From an uncultured Clostridiaceae bacterium (GTDB lineage Bacteria > Bacillota > Clostridia > TANB77 > CAG-508), in assembly GCA_958402495.1 (NCBI GenBank), contig CATXTS010000006.1:1-34407 (forward strand): a DNA stretch of 34,407 nucleotides. The letters run 5' to 3'. A program made the position numbers and the translations under genes. The notes below the pieces were generated by a model. That model had not been told where the DNA came from and ran no database searches. It was given only the letters and a program-made list of their open reading frames with translations. Positions within the stretch are counted from its first letter, which is position 1; every line of letters starts with the position of its first letter. This document shows positions 1 to 7,979 of the stretch, piece after piece.

Positions 1-175
1 AACCGCTCAATTCTTCTTTTTGGCTTTTATCTGTATCTTCTTTAGCCCTTTGTGCCTGTGTGATAATTCCATTTTCTCCTACTAAGGCATTAATGGCTAC
101 ACCTGCTAAAATAATTAATACAATAATGGTGATTACTAACGCTATTAGCGTAACACCTTTTTGTGTTTGTTTCAT
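1..175 (-). CDS. type IV pilin-like (prepilin) protein, 5' part only
   Basis: The first 58 codons are in the window and the rest lies beyond base 1. The protein starts MKQTQKG followed by VTLIALVITIIVLIILAG, a class III (prepilin-type) signal: a short basic leader, a Gly cleavage site and a long hydrophobic helix. It continues with VGENGIITQAQRAKE, as in many clostridial pseudopilin-like proteins. The residue at mature position 5 is Ala, not the Glu of canonical pilins. An AAAGGAG ribosome site lies 6 bases before the ATG. The same N-terminal architecture recurs in the gene at 7980-9110. Prepilin processing by a PilD-type peptidase is inferred from the family. No peptidase or assembly ATPase is in the window. 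Confidence 0.8.
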   Translation of the reverse strand, partial: MKQTQKGVTLIALVITIIVLIILAGVAINALVGENGIITQAQRAKEDTDKSQKEELSG

Positions 176-224
176 TTTTTACTTCTCCTTTGTTCCTTTT
201 TTCTTTTACTATTATTTACCACTT

Positions 225-389
225 TTATAGAAATATACGGTGACTAGTACTTTTCTTCTTTTTATGTTTCCATATATTGTATATTAGGCAAATTATACTA
301 ATATATGCTATTAGCATAATTATATTTATGCTTTTAACTTTTGTCAACTTCTTTTTCAAATTATATTTTATCCGTATATATTTTTTCAT
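225..389 (-). CDS. possible small single-pass membrane protein (54 aa)
   Basis: This open frame starts at an ATG preceded by TAGGAAG at good spacing. It encodes a Lys-rich start, one Ile-rich hydrophobic stretch of about 20 residues (INIIMLIAYISIICLIYNIW) and a basic tail. It ends 49 bases before the pilin-like start and reads in the same direction, so it could be co-transcribed. The composition is also what random AT-rich DNA gives, and I recognise no family. Treat it as a candidate only. Confidence 0.2.
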   Translation of the reverse strand: MKKYIRIKYNLKKKLTKVKSINIIMLIAYISIICLIYNIWKHKKKKSTSHRIFL

Positions 390-523
390 TTTACTTCCTA
401 GAAATACATTTATCATACTTGTGTTAGTCATCCTCTTTTTAAATATTTTTTTCTTATAAGAAGTTCTATTTTAATTATGCTTTCTTTTGCCGAATTAATG
501 ACCATTCTGTCTAATAAAATTTC

Positions 524-552
524 TTGACAATCCTATAAATTAGACATATACT
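524..552 (+). promoter_or_regulatory. sigma-A promoter of the por operon
   Basis: A perfect -35 TTGACA (524-529) and a -10 TATACT (547-552) are separated by 17 bases. The predicted start is near 559, giving a leader of about 50 bases before porG. The rest of 390-523 shows no other recognisable feature. Confidence 0.75.
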
Positions 553-612
553 TGTGGCATAGAATATACTTTATTTTTAAAGAATAAATCTAAAAAGAAA
601 GGAATGGATAAT

Positions 613-1197
613 ATGGACAATATCATTGAAATTAGATGGCATGGTAGAGGCGGTCAGGGTGCTAAAACAGCTTCTTTGTTACTAGCGGATGCTGCTTTTA
701 ATACAGGCAAGTACATTCAAGGTTTTCCAGAGTATGGACCTGAAAGAATGGGTGCTCCTATTACAGCATACAACCGTATTAGTACTAGCCCTATCCGTTT
801 ACATAGTAATATCTATGAGCCAGATTACGTAGTTGTGGTAGATGATACCTTATTAGAGTCAGTGGATGTTACCGCTGGTTTAAAAACAACCGGTGCTATC
901 GTTATTAATACAACAAAAGATGCTACTTATTTAAAATCTGTTTTAAAAGGTTATAACGGAAAAGTATATACCATTGATGCTAGAAAAATATCTGAAGAAG
1001 CTTTAGGAAAGTATTTCCCAAATACACCAATGCTTGCTTCTATTGTTAAAGTATCTGGTATTATGACAGATGAAGAATTCTTAAATGACATGAAAGGTTC
1101 TTTTAAGCATAAATTTGCTAAAAAACCAGAAGTAATCGAAGGAAATATGAAAGCTTTAGAAATGGCTTTACAGGAAATTAAATTAGTAGAATTTTAA
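613..1197 (+). CDS. porG: pyruvate:ferredoxin oxidoreductase, gamma subunit
   Basis: This is the gamma subunit of the four-subunit 2-oxoacid:ferredoxin oxidoreductase. It contributes to the CoA-binding part of the enzyme that converts pyruvate + CoA to acetyl-CoA, CO2 and reduced ferredoxin. The N-terminus shows the family signature RWHGRGGQGAKTAS, followed by GFPEYGPERMGAPITAYNRI. The length (194 aa) matches stand-alone PorG proteins. Two ATGs are in frame (604 and 613). The AAAGGA ribosome site ends at 603, directly against the first, so 613 with a 9-base spacing is the likelier start. It is the first gene of porGDAB, the order known from Thermotoga-type enzymes. Substrate preference (pyruvate or a branched 2-oxoacid) cannot be fixed by sequence alone. 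Confidence 0.93.
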   Translation: MDNIIEIRWHGRGGQGAKTASLLLADAAFNTGKYIQGFPEYGPERMGAPITAYNRISTSPIRLHSNIYEPDYVVVVDDTLLESVDVTAGLKTTGAIVINTTKDATYLKSVLKGYNGKVYTIDARKISEEALGKYFPNTPMLASIVKVSGIMTDEEFLNDMKGSFKHKFAKKPEVIEGNMKALEMALQEIKLVEF

Positions 1198-1214
1198 AAA
1201 GGAGGCTTACAAGT

Positions 1215-1508
1215 ATGTCAGAAAAAATAGATAAAAATACACCATGGCAAGAACTAACACCAGGTGGTACCATTTATAATGCTGGTAATTCTATGGAATT
1301 TAAAACTGGTGATTGGAGAAGTGTAAAACCTGTTTTCTTATCTGAAAAGTGTAAACAATGTGGACTTTGTTTCCCTGTTTGCCCAGATAATGCTATTCCA
1401 GTAGGAAAAGACCAAAAAAGAACTGATTTTAATTATGATTATTGCAAAGGATGTGGCGTATGTGCTAAAACCTGTCCATTCAATGCTATTGAAATGAAAG
1501 AAATATAA
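1215..1508 (+). CDS. porD: pyruvate:ferredoxin oxidoreductase, delta subunit (2x[4Fe-4S])
   Basis: This 97-residue protein is a bacterial-type diferredoxin with a 40-residue N-terminal extension typical of PorD. Two CxxCxxCxxxCP clusters are visible: CKQCGLCFPVCP and CKGCGVCAKTCP. They carry electrons from the beta-subunit cluster to external ferredoxin. An AAAGGAGG ribosome site precedes the ATG, and the gene sits 17 bases after porG in the same operon. The extension (residues 5-40, with TPGGTIYNAGNS) matches the PorD family rather than free ferredoxins. Confidence 0.93.
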   Translation: MSEKIDKNTPWQELTPGGTIYNAGNSMEFKTGDWRSVKPVFLSEKCKQCGLCFPVCPDNAIPVGKDQKRTDFNYDYCKGCGVCAKTCPFNAIEMKEI

Positions 1509-1529
1509 AAAAGAAAGGATGATAAAAAC

Positions 1530-2720
1530 ATGGGAATTAGAGAACGTTTAAGTGGTAATGAAGCGTCTGCAATTGCAATGAAACAAATCAATCCAGATGT
1601 AGTTGCAGCATTTCCAATTACCCCTTCTACAGAAATACCACAATACTTTTCTACTTTTGTTAGTAACGGAACTGTGGATACAGAGTTTGTAGCAGTAGAA
1701 AGTGAACATAGCGCTATGAGTGCTTGTATTGGTGCAGAAGCAGCAGGTGCTAGAGCTATGACAGCCACTTCATCTAATGGTTTAGCCTTAATGTGGGAAA
1801 TGATTTATATTGCTTCTTCTTTAAGACTACCTATCGTTATGCCTTTAGTCAATAGAGCCCTATCTGCTCCTTTAAATATCCATAATGACCATTCTGATGC
1901 TATGGGTATTCGTGATAGTGGTTGGATTATGTTGTTTTCAGAAAACAACCAAGAGGCTTATGATAATTTAATTATGGCACATCGTATTGCAGAACATAAA
2001 GACGTCATGTTACCTCTTTGTGTATGTCAAGATGGTTTTATTACTTCACACTCTATTGAAAATATAGAATTAATTGAAGATGATAAAGTAAAAGCATTTA
2101 TAGGAACTTACAAACCAGAACACTATTTACTAAATAAGAAAGAACCAATTGCTGTAGGTCCAATGGATTTACAAGCTTACTTATTTGAACACAAATATCA
2201 AGAGGCTAACGCTATGCGCGCTGCTAAAGATGTCATTGTAGAAGTTTCTAAAGAATTTGAAAAAATGACTGGTAGAAAATATGGCTTATTTGAGGAGTAT
2301 CGTTTAGAAGATGCAGATATGGCTATCATTTGTATGAATTCTACAGCTGGAACTGCAAAGGTGGTTGTAGATAATTTAAGAGAGCAAGGTGTGAAAGCAG
2401 GCCTTCTAAAATTAAGAGTCTTTAGACCTTTCCCAGCAGAAGAAATTGCTAAGGCTATTTCACATGTAAAAGCAGTAGCTGTTTTAGATAAAGCAGATGG
2501 ATTAAATGCTTGTGGTGGTGCTTTATATACAGATGTTACCTCTGGTATGTTCGTAAATCACATTAGTGTTCCTACTGTCAACTATATTTATGGTATCGGT
2601 GGTAGAGATACTACTGCTAAAGATATTGAAGGTGTTTACCAAGACCTTGCAGAAATCGTAAAAACTGGAAAAATAGATAATCCATATCGTTATTTTGGAT
2701 TAAGAGGAGGTGACAAATAA
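1530..2720 (+). CDS. porA: pyruvate:ferredoxin oxidoreductase, alpha subunit
   Basis: This 396-residue alpha subunit carries the pyrimidine-binding TPP domain and the transketolase-C-like domain. Family marks are the N-terminal SGNEASAIAMKQINPDVVAA, FPITPSTEIPQ, and EHSAMSACIGAEAAGARAMT with the conserved glutamate/histidine region. These are followed by TATSSNGLALMWEMIYIAS and NRALSAPLNIHNDHSDAM. The C-terminal half contains LKLRVFRPFPAEEIA, typical of domain II. It ends in a TAA whose last base is the first base of the porB ATG, so translation of the two is coupled. Length is normal and there is no sign of degradation. Confidence 0.95.
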   Translation: MGIRERLSGNEASAIAMKQINPDVVAAFPITPSTEIPQYFSTFVSNGTVDTEFVAVESEHSAMSACIGAEAAGARAMTATSSNGLALMWEMIYIASSLRLPIVMPLVNRALSAPLNIHNDHSDAMGIRDSGWIMLFSENNQEAYDNLIMAHRIAEHKDVMLPLCVCQDGFITSHSIENIELIEDDKVKAFIGTYKPEHYLLNKKEPIAVGPMDLQAYLFEHKYQEANAMRAAKDVIVEVSKEFEKMTGRKYGLFEEYRLEDADMAIICMNSTAGTAKVVVDNLREQGVKAGLLKLRVFRPFPAEEIAKAISHVKAVAVLDKADGLNACGGALYTDVTSGMFVNHISVPTVNYIYGIGGRDTTAKDIEGVYQDLAEIVKTGKIDNPYRYFGLRGGDK

Positions 2721-3685
2721 TGGCTTATAATTTAAAAGAAATCGTTGCTAATAAACCCGCTGTTTTTGTTTCAGGACATAGAATGTGTGCTGGTTGTGGT
2801 GCACCTCCTGTTGCTAGAATGGTTATGAGAGCTTTAAAAGAAGGAGACCACGCCGTTGTTTCTAATGCAACTGGATGTATGGAAGTTTCTACTTGTATTT
2901 ATCCTTATACTTCTTGGTCTTGTTCTTATATTCATACAGCATTTGAGTGTGCTGCCGCCACTTGTTCTGGTGCAGAAGCTGCTTACCAATCTATGAAAAG
3001 ACAAGGCAAACTACCTGCTGATGAACATACCAAATTTATCACTTTTGGTGGAGATGGTGGTACTTATGATATCGGTCTTCAAAGTTTATCTGGTGCTATG
3101 GAAAGAGGCCATGATATGACCTATGTATGCTATGATAATGGCGCCTATATGAATACAGGTATTCAACGTTCTTCTGCTACACCTCGTTTTGCAGATACAA
3201 CGACTTCTCCTGCTGGTGAAGTTATCCCTGGTAAAATGCAATCTAGAAAAGACTTAACTGCTATTATGGCTTCTCATCATTTACCTTATGTAGCCCAAAC
3301 TATCGGTGTTAACAACTTTAAAGATTTATATGAAAAAGCTGAAAAAGCAATTTATACACAAGGTCCTACTTTCTTAAATGTTTTGGCACCTTGCCCAAGA
3401 GGTTGGGGATACCCTACCGATATGTTAATGCAGATTAATAAATTAGCAGTAGATACTTGCTATTGGCCACTATATGAAGTTATAGATGGTAAATATAAAG
3501 TTACTTACAAACCTGCTAAAAAGCTTCCTATAGAAGAATTCTTAAAACCACAAAGAAGATTTAGTCATATGTTTAAACCTGGTAATGAGTGGATGATTGT
3601 AGAATTCCAAAAAGAAGTCGATAAGAGATGGCAAGAATTATTAGATTTAGAAGAAATGTCTAATCGTGAAGAGCAAGAAGCTTAA
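2720..3685 (+). CDS. porB: pyruvate:ferredoxin oxidoreductase, beta subunit
   Basis: This 321-residue beta subunit binds TPP and a proximal [4Fe-4S] cluster. The cluster ligands appear to be C23 and C26 (MCAGCGAPP), C53 (ATGCMEVS) and C225 (APCPRGW). The TPP/Mg motif is GDGG (111-114), with the following YDNGAYMNTG at 139-148. The start overlaps the porA stop by one base, with GAGGAGGTG as ribosome site inside the end of porA. It is the last gene of porGDAB, and a strong hairpin terminator follows 20 bases later. Confidence 0.95.
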   Translation: MAYNLKEIVANKPAVFVSGHRMCAGCGAPPVARMVMRALKEGDHAVVSNATGCMEVSTCIYPYTSWSCSYIHTAFECAAATCSGAEAAYQSMKRQGKLPADEHTKFITFGGDGGTYDIGLQSLSGAMERGHDMTYVCYDNGAYMNTGIQRSSATPRFADTTTSPAGEVIPGKMQSRKDLTAIMASHHLPYVAQTIGVNNFKDLYEKAEKAIYTQGPTFLNVLAPCPRGWGYPTDMLMQINKLAVDTCYWPLYEVIDGKYKVTYKPAKKLPIEEFLKPQRRFSHMFKPGNEWMIVEFQKEVDKRWQELLDLEEMSNREEQEA

Positions 3686-3705
3686 TCTAGTGCAATCTCA
3701 TGATG

Positions 3706-3737
3706 AAGAGGTGAGAGTTTTCTCACCTCTTTTTTTT
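3706..3737 (+). terminator. rho-independent terminator of porGDAB
   Basis: A perfect 10-bp stem (AGAGGTGAGA, 3707-3716, with TCTCACCTCT, 3721-3730) has a 4-base loop and is followed by eight T. The AT-rich stretch from 3738 to 3926 holds no gene I can support. Confidence 0.9.
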
Positions 3738-3926
3738 GTTTTGTTTTTCTATCTAAACATATATCAAGAAATTTTTAACACTACTAACACATGAGATGGT
3801 TCATTTTTTTAATTAACTTTATGTTACTAAATGTTTTATTTCTATTCCTCATTTTTTTGATTTTGAACAATCCGCTTAACTTATCTTCCTACTTTTTTTC
3901 TACTTATTAAGATTTTATGATAATAA

Positions 3927-3955
3927 TTGACTTTTGGGATAGTATAATATATAAA
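3927..3955 (+). promoter_or_regulatory. sigma-A promoter of the flippase-like gene
   Basis: The -35 TTGACT (3927-3932) and -10 TATAAA (3950-3955) are 17 bases apart. The ATG at 3989 follows an AGGAGG site (3975-3980) at 8 bases. A TATAAT at 3943 has no matching -35. Confidence 0.6.
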
Positions 3956-3988
3956 TATACTAATATGAACATACAGGAGGCTTTTTAG

Positions 3989-5215
3989 ATGGATGAACAA
4001 AATGAAAATGAAGAAAATCCAGAAATTTCTATAGATTCAAATAGTCCTACAGAGGAACCAGAAATTAAACCAACTAGCAAAAAAGTAGCCTATATCAATT
4101 TTGCTCTTATTGTCATTATTTTTATTGGTTTACTTATTTATATGATAAAAGTGGATGGGATAGATAACTTAATACAAGTCTTAACACAGGTAGATTATCG
4201 TTGGGTTTTAGCCGGCATTGGTTGTTTACTTATACTATGGTTATGTGATACAATTTGTTTGCACATTCCTTTAAAAAAATTATATCCAAATCAAAGGTTT
4301 ACAACTTCTATTAAAGTAACTATGATTGGACAACTTTTCAATAATATTACGCCCTTTTCTTCTGGTGGGCAACCGATGCAAGCGTATGAACTTACTAAAA
4401 CAGGAAAAAGAGCAAGTGATTCTATGTCTGTACTTGCTATGAAATTTATTATCACCCAAATTGCTCTAGTCGTTTTTACATTAGTGGTTATGCTATTTCA
4501 ATTTGACTTTTTCGCTACTTTGTTTCAAAATTACTTGTGGGTTGCGATTTTAGGCTTTGTAGCCAATATTGTCCTTATTATTGTTGTTATTATAGCAGGT
4601 ATTTCTCCTAAACTAATTACCTGGATAACGACACCTGTGATTCACCTACTAGGAAAGTTAAAAATCTTAAAACATCCAGATAATACAATTGAGAAGTTAA
4701 ACGTCAGTATTACTAATTTTAATGCACAATTTAAATTTATGCATACCCAAAAGAAAATCGTTGCTAAAATATTTTTATGGGCTTCTATTCAAAGTTTTGC
4801 CTATTATTCTATTACTTACATGGTTTATCGTGCTTTTGGAAATGTGGGTATTAACTTTTGGCAAATTGTCCCTGCACAAGCTTTCTTATTGATGATTATG
4901 ACTATTATGCCAACACCTGGTGCTGGTGTTGGTGCAGAGGGTGGTTTTTTATTAATTTTTAATTCTATTTTTAAAACAGGAACGATTAACATGGCTATTT
5001 TATTTTGGAGAATGTATACTTTCTATTTGCCAATTATCATAGGAACGCTTTTCTTAATTCCTACTCGGAACAAAAATACGTACAAAAAAACATTAGAAAT
5101 ATTTCTAATGTTTTTATTTTCCTTTATTTTTCCTAATCTTGCGTATCTTCTTCTGGGGCTTCTACTGGACAAACACCTCTACAAGTTCCACATCCAATAC
5201 ATTCTTCTGGATTAA
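3989..5215 (+). CDS. flippase-like / lysyl-PG synthase membrane-domain family protein (UPF0104, YbhN type)
   Basis: The protein has an acidic 30-residue N-terminus followed by many hydrophobic segments starting at about residue 34. It carries the family marks NNITPFSSGGQPMQAYEL (about residues 117-134) and PTPGAGVGAEGGFLL. Members are integral membrane proteins related to the MprF flippase domain and to AglD/YbhN; the substrate is unknown. At 408 aa the frame is longer than the family's usual 320-350-residue core. The last 40 codons run through a perfect palindromic terminator and then antisense over the converging ferredoxin gene. If the A7 run at 5084-5090 were A6, the frame would stop at TAG 5095-5097 (numbering of this window shifted by one), giving about 367 residues. 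So the C-terminus is doubtful. Function is inferred from family only. Confidence 0.85.
   Translation: MDEQNENEENPEISIDSNSPTEEPEIKPTSKKVAYINFALIVIIFIGLLIYMIKVDGIDNLIQVLTQVDYRWVLAGIGCLLILWLCDTICLHIPLKKLYPNQRFTTSIKVTMIGQLFNNITPFSSGGQPMQAYELTKTGKRASDSMSVLAMKFIITQIALVVFTLVVMLFQFDFFATLFQNYLWVAILGFVANIVLIIVVIIAGISPKLITWITTPVIHLLGKLKILKHPDNTIEKLNVSITNFNAQFKFMHTQKKIVAKIFLWASIQSFAYYSITYMVYRAFGNVGINFWQIVPAQAFLLMIMTIMPTPGAGVGAEGGFLLIFNSIFKTGTINMAILFWRMYTFYLPIIIGTLFLIPTRNKNTYKKTLEIFLMFLFSFIFPNLAYLLLGLLLDKHLYKFHIQYILLD
5086..5115. terminator. perfect palindromic, bidirectional terminator
   Basis: The arms 5086-5100 and 5101-5115 are exact reverse complements (15 + 15 bases), with A/T runs on both outer sides. 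The structure can therefore stop transcripts from both directions: the flippase gene from the left and the lepB-holB-ricT-ferredoxin operon from the right. It lies inside the annotated frame of the flippase gene. Confidence 0.8.
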
Positions 5216-5312
5216 TAACATATTTGTCTTCTCCCTCTGAAATACATCCTACTGGGCATTCAGCTGCGCAAGCACCACAAGAAATACATTTATCGGTTAT
5301 CTTATATGCCAT
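5133..5312 (-). CDS. 2[4Fe-4S] ferredoxin
   Basis: This 59-residue clostridial-type ferredoxin has two clusters, CISCGACAAECP and CIGCGTCRGVCP, with an acidic tail. Such proteins are the low-potential electron carriers that accept electrons from pyruvate:ferredoxin oxidoreductase (por genes at 613-3685). A GTG at 5324 is in frame, but the AAAGGTGG ribosome site fits the ATG at 5312 (MAYKIT...), which is chosen here. It is the last gene of the lepB-holB-ricT operon, 50 bases after ricT. Its 3' end lies 17 bases before the palindromic terminator, and its coding strand overlaps the far end of the converging flippase frame. Confidence 0.95.
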   Translation of the reverse strand: MAYKITDKCISCGACAAECPVGCISEGEDKYVINPEECIGCGTCRGVCPVEAPEEDTQD

Positions 5313-5362
5313 ATTTTTCACCACCTTTCACTACTATTTCTAAACTGCATGTTCTGTTTTCA

Positions 5363-6286
5363 TTATATTTCATCATCTGCTGTATTATTCTTTTCTAATT
5401 TTTCTAGTTTTTCTAATTCTTGTAATTCTTTTAAATGTTCTTTTTCTTCTGGGTCTAATATATCTTCTTCTATATTCTTTAGAATTTTCACATCTTTAGC
5501 ATCATATTTTTTATAAAAGTAATCTCCATTATCATCCTTTAATTTGACGCGAATTCTCTCTTTTAAGGTTTCTACTCCTTCTACCGTTCCTTCTCCATCT
5601 TGTGTTTTCACAATAGCCCCAATTTTAGGTAATCGTTTTATTTTTTCTTCATAGGCTTCTTGTTCATATTTCAAACAACACATTAATCTTCCACAGTTTC
5701 CAGATATCTTAGATGGATTCAAAGACATATTTTGTTCTTTTGCCATTTTTATAGATACAGTTTCAAAGTTACCCAAGAAAGAACAACAACAAAGTTCTCT
5801 TCCACAAACACCATTTCCGCCAATTCTTTTTACTTCATCTCTTACACCAATTTGTCTTAATTCAATTCTTGTTCTAAATATAGCTGCTAAGTCTTTTACT
5901 AATTCTCTAAAGTCTATTCTTCCATCTGCTGTGAAATAAAATAGAACCTTACTATTATCAAATTTAAATTCTACATCCGTTAATGTCATTTCTAATTGAT
6001 GTTCTTTTATTTTCTTTTGGCAAATTTCAAAAGCTTCTTTTTCTTTTTTCTTATTCTCTTCATAATGTTTTTTATCTTTATAAGTAGCAATTCTAATTAC
6101 TTTTTTCAAAGGCTTTACAATTTTATCTTCTGGCATTTGTCTATTGGCAATTACGACTTCTCCGTATTCTTCTCCTTGCATGGTTTCTACAATGACAAAA
6201 TCTTGATTGTTGACCCTTAGATTTCCTGGATCAAAAAAGTATATTTTACCGGGCTTTTTAAATCTAACCCCTATTATATTTTTCAT
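5363..6286 (-). CDS. ricT: RicT (YaaT), PSP1-domain protein of the Ric complex
   Basis: This 307-residue protein has an N-terminal PSP1 domain. Its family-typical cysteine-rich core reads GGNGVCGRELCCCSFL and GNCGRLMCCLKYE. In Bacillus, RicT acts with RicA and RicF as an Fe-S-containing complex that affects sporulation, competence, biofilm and RNase Y-dependent mRNA processing. The start overlaps the end of holB by 23 bases, with GGGAGGAAG as ribosome site. The holB-ricT neighbourhood is conserved in Firmicutes. The C-terminus is a Glu/Lys/Leu-rich tail of about 35 residues. Confidence 0.93.
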   Translation of the reverse strand: MKNIIGVRFKKPGKIYFFDPGNLRVNNQDFVIVETMQGEEYGEVVIANRQMPEDKIVKPLKKVIRIATYKDKKHYEENKKKEKEAFEICQKKIKEHQLEMTLTDVEFKFDNSKVLFYFTADGRIDFRELVKDLAAIFRTRIELRQIGVRDEVKRIGGNGVCGRELCCCSFLGNFETVSIKMAKEQNMSLNPSKISGNCGRLMCCLKYEQEAYEEKIKRLPKIGAIVKTQDGEGTVEGVETLKERIRVKLKDDNGDYFYKKYDAKDVKILKNIEEDILDPEEKEHLKELQELEKLEKLEKNNTADDEI

Positions 6287-7169
6287 TTACTTCCTCCCAC
6301 ATTTTCATTAAAAGGTTGTCTACACTCATATCATAATTACTATTGGCTAATAACCTTTTTTTGGTTTCTTCTACATAAGCAATACAATTTAATTTTTTTA
6401 TTTCTTTTGTGTGGTACAAGATACTTATCATATAGTCTAAAATCGTATAAATATCCTCTTTTGCTTTATATAAAAATTCTGTCTTTTGCCATAAATCAAT
6501 TAAGTCTACTTTCTCTATATTTTGAATTACATTTTGTACCTTGTTATATAATTCTTTTTTCTCTTCCCATTTCATTGCTTTGGCTATGCTACCTTCACAT
6601 AAAGCAACTTCTTCTTTTGTCATCTCCTTATGCTGTTTTTCTAGCATATAGCGTAAGATGTCTTCCTCTTCTATTTTTTGAAAGGGTACTTTTAGGCAAC
6701 GTGATTTGATTGTATTTAATAATTTACTTTCATTGGTTGCAATCAGTATGATGACTGCATAGCTAGGTGGTTCTTCTAATGTTTTTAATAAACAGTTTTG
6801 AGCTTCCTTTGTCATGGTATCACTATCATCTATGATATAGACTTTCTTAGAAGATACAATGGGCTTTTCTGCAATTTTTTCCTGCATATAACGAATTTGT
6901 TCAATTTTAATGGTTCTTTCTACCGCTTCTATTTGCATAAAATCTGGATGGTTCGCATTTTCAAATTGTAAACAAGATTTACAAGTATTACAAGGTTTTT
7001 CTTCTTCATTCTCACATAAAATCATTTGGGCAAAGGCTCTTGCTATTTCTTTTTTTCCAATTCCTTCTATCCCTGTAAAAAGATAACTGTGTGAAACGGT
7101 ATGAGACATAACTGCTTTTTCTAACAATTCTTTTACTTTTTCATTACCCACGATTTCTTTTATGTTCAA
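6264..7169 (-). CDS. holB: DNA polymerase III delta' subunit (clamp loader)
   Basis: This 301-residue AAA+ protein of the clamp loader has the N-terminal module NEKVKELLEKAV...SHSYLFTG. Its Walker A is degenerate (GIEGIGKKE lacks the usual Thr/Ser after GK), as expected for the non-ATPase delta' subunit. Zinc-binding cysteines lie in CENEEEKPCNTCKSC. The line also contains YIIDDSDTMTKEAQNCLLKTLEEPP and the conserved SRC motif (IKSRCLKVPF). The start codon is TTG, preceded by GAGGAGGG at 9 bases; no ATG fits. It lies 20 bases after lepB and overlaps ricT, so it is mid-operon. Confidence 0.93.
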   Translation of the reverse strand: MNIKEIVGNEKVKELLEKAVMSHTVSHSYLFTGIEGIGKKEIARAFAQMILCENEEEKPCNTCKSCLQFENANHPDFMQIEAVERTIKIEQIRYMQEKIAEKPIVSSKKVYIIDDSDTMTKEAQNCLLKTLEEPPSYAVIILIATNESKLLNTIKSRCLKVPFQKIEEEDILRYMLEKQHKEMTKEEVALCEGSIAKAMKWEEKKELYNKVQNVIQNIEKVDLIDLWQKTEFLYKAKEDIYTILDYMISILYHTKEIKKLNCIAYVEETKKRLLANSNYDMSVDNLLMKMWEEVNEKYNRG

Positions 7170-7189
7170 TTTTTTGTCCCTCCTCTGCC

Positions 7190-7816
7190 TTACTTTACTT
7201 CTCCAAACAAATTAAATGGCCAAAAACGAATCCATACTTTACTTTCTACTTTTTCAATAGGAATACATCCAAATACACGGCAATCTGCACTTTGCGTTCT
7301 ATTATCTCCCATGGCAAAAATACAATTATCTGGGACAACAAAATCTATTAATATTGGATTTTTTGCTTCTGTTTTTACGCCTGGTTGTAAATAAGACTCT
7401 TCTAATTCTTCACCATTAATATATACTTTTCCGTCTTCTAGAGTGACATGTTCTCCTGGTAAAGCAATGACTCTTTTAATGTAACTCATCTTATTGATTT
7501 CTAATATATAATACATAAATTTTGAAAAAACATTCGTTGGTTCATTTTCATAACTAGCTGTTAATTGTGTAGCATAAGAATTACTTGGCGCTTCAAATGT
7601 AATAATATCTCCTCTTTCTGGCACTTGTTTAAATGTTCTAGGCAGACGATTTAGTATTAGTCGTTGGTTTTCCTTTAAAGTAGGTACCATAGATGGCTGT
7701 TGTACTACCGTTGGCGTCCCTATGAAATAACGAATGAATATAGCGATAACTACTGCAATCACTACGCAAGCAACCCATTCTAATATATTTTTAGTCTTAT
7801 CACTCATTTTTAACAT
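7190..7816 (-). CDS. lepB: type I signal peptidase
   Basis: This membrane-bound serine/lysine peptidase removes signal peptides from secreted proteins. With the ATG at 7816 it has 208 residues: one transmembrane helix (about 10-33) and the catalytic serine S42 in QPSMVPTL. The catalytic lysine is K114 in YIKRVIALPGE, and the box E motif is GDNRTQSADCRVFG. An upstream in-frame ATG (7879) would add 21 charged residues, but the AGAGGAAG site at 7825-7833 and the promoter at 7851-7879 make 7816 the better start. It is the first gene of the lepB-holB-ricT-ferredoxin operon. Likely clients here include the adhesin at 26383-30756. Confidence 0.93.
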   Translation of the reverse strand: MLKMSDKTKNILEWVACVVIAVVIAIFIRYFIGTPTVVQQPSMVPTLKENQRLILNRLPRTFKQVPERGDIITFEAPSNSYATQLTASYENEPTNVFSKFMYYILEINKMSYIKRVIALPGEHVTLEDGKVYINGEELEESYLQPGVKTEAKNPILIDFVVPDNCIFAMGDNRTQSADCRVFGCIPIEKVESKVWIRFWPFNLFGEVK

Positions 7817-7850
7817 GCACAAGTCTTCCTCTCTTTTCTTAATCTTATTT

Positions 7851-7879
7851 ATTATACATGTTTTTTCTGTATTTATCAA
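7851..7879 (-). promoter_or_regulatory. sigma-A promoter of lepB-holB-ricT-ferredoxin
   Basis: On the minus strand TTGATA (7879-7874), a 17-base spacer and TATAAT (7856-7851) form a near-consensus promoter. It overlaps the alternative lepB start, which argues for the shorter protein. Confidence 0.75.
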
Positions 7880-7920
7880 TAAATTCTGATAACTTTTTAG
7901 AATAGTTCTTTATTTCAGAA

Positions 7921-7946
7921 AAAAACAGGATTCGTTTCCTGTTTTT
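7921..7946 (-). terminator. terminator of the pilin/coiled-coil gene
   Basis: A perfect 10-bp stem (AAAAACAGGA with TCCTGTTTTT) has a 6-base loop. On the minus strand the T-run follows the stem. It lies 34 bases after the stop at 7980 and isolates that gene from lepB. Confidence 0.8.
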
Positions 7947-7979
7947 CTATGAAATGTTATTGTAAGTATTTCTACCTAC

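Noticed and set aside
277..459. Hydrophobic plus-strand frame in the left intergenic region
   Set aside because: No ribosome site, antisense to the small candidate frame at 225-389, and composition of AT-rich noise.
1439..1768. 109-codon minus-strand frame over porD/porA
   Set aside because: It is a shadow of the clearly coding por genes; no ribosome site and no family features.
7817..7879. Upstream start of lepB adding 21 residues
   Set aside because: It overlaps the promoter boxes, and the AGAGGAAG site fits the ATG at 7816.
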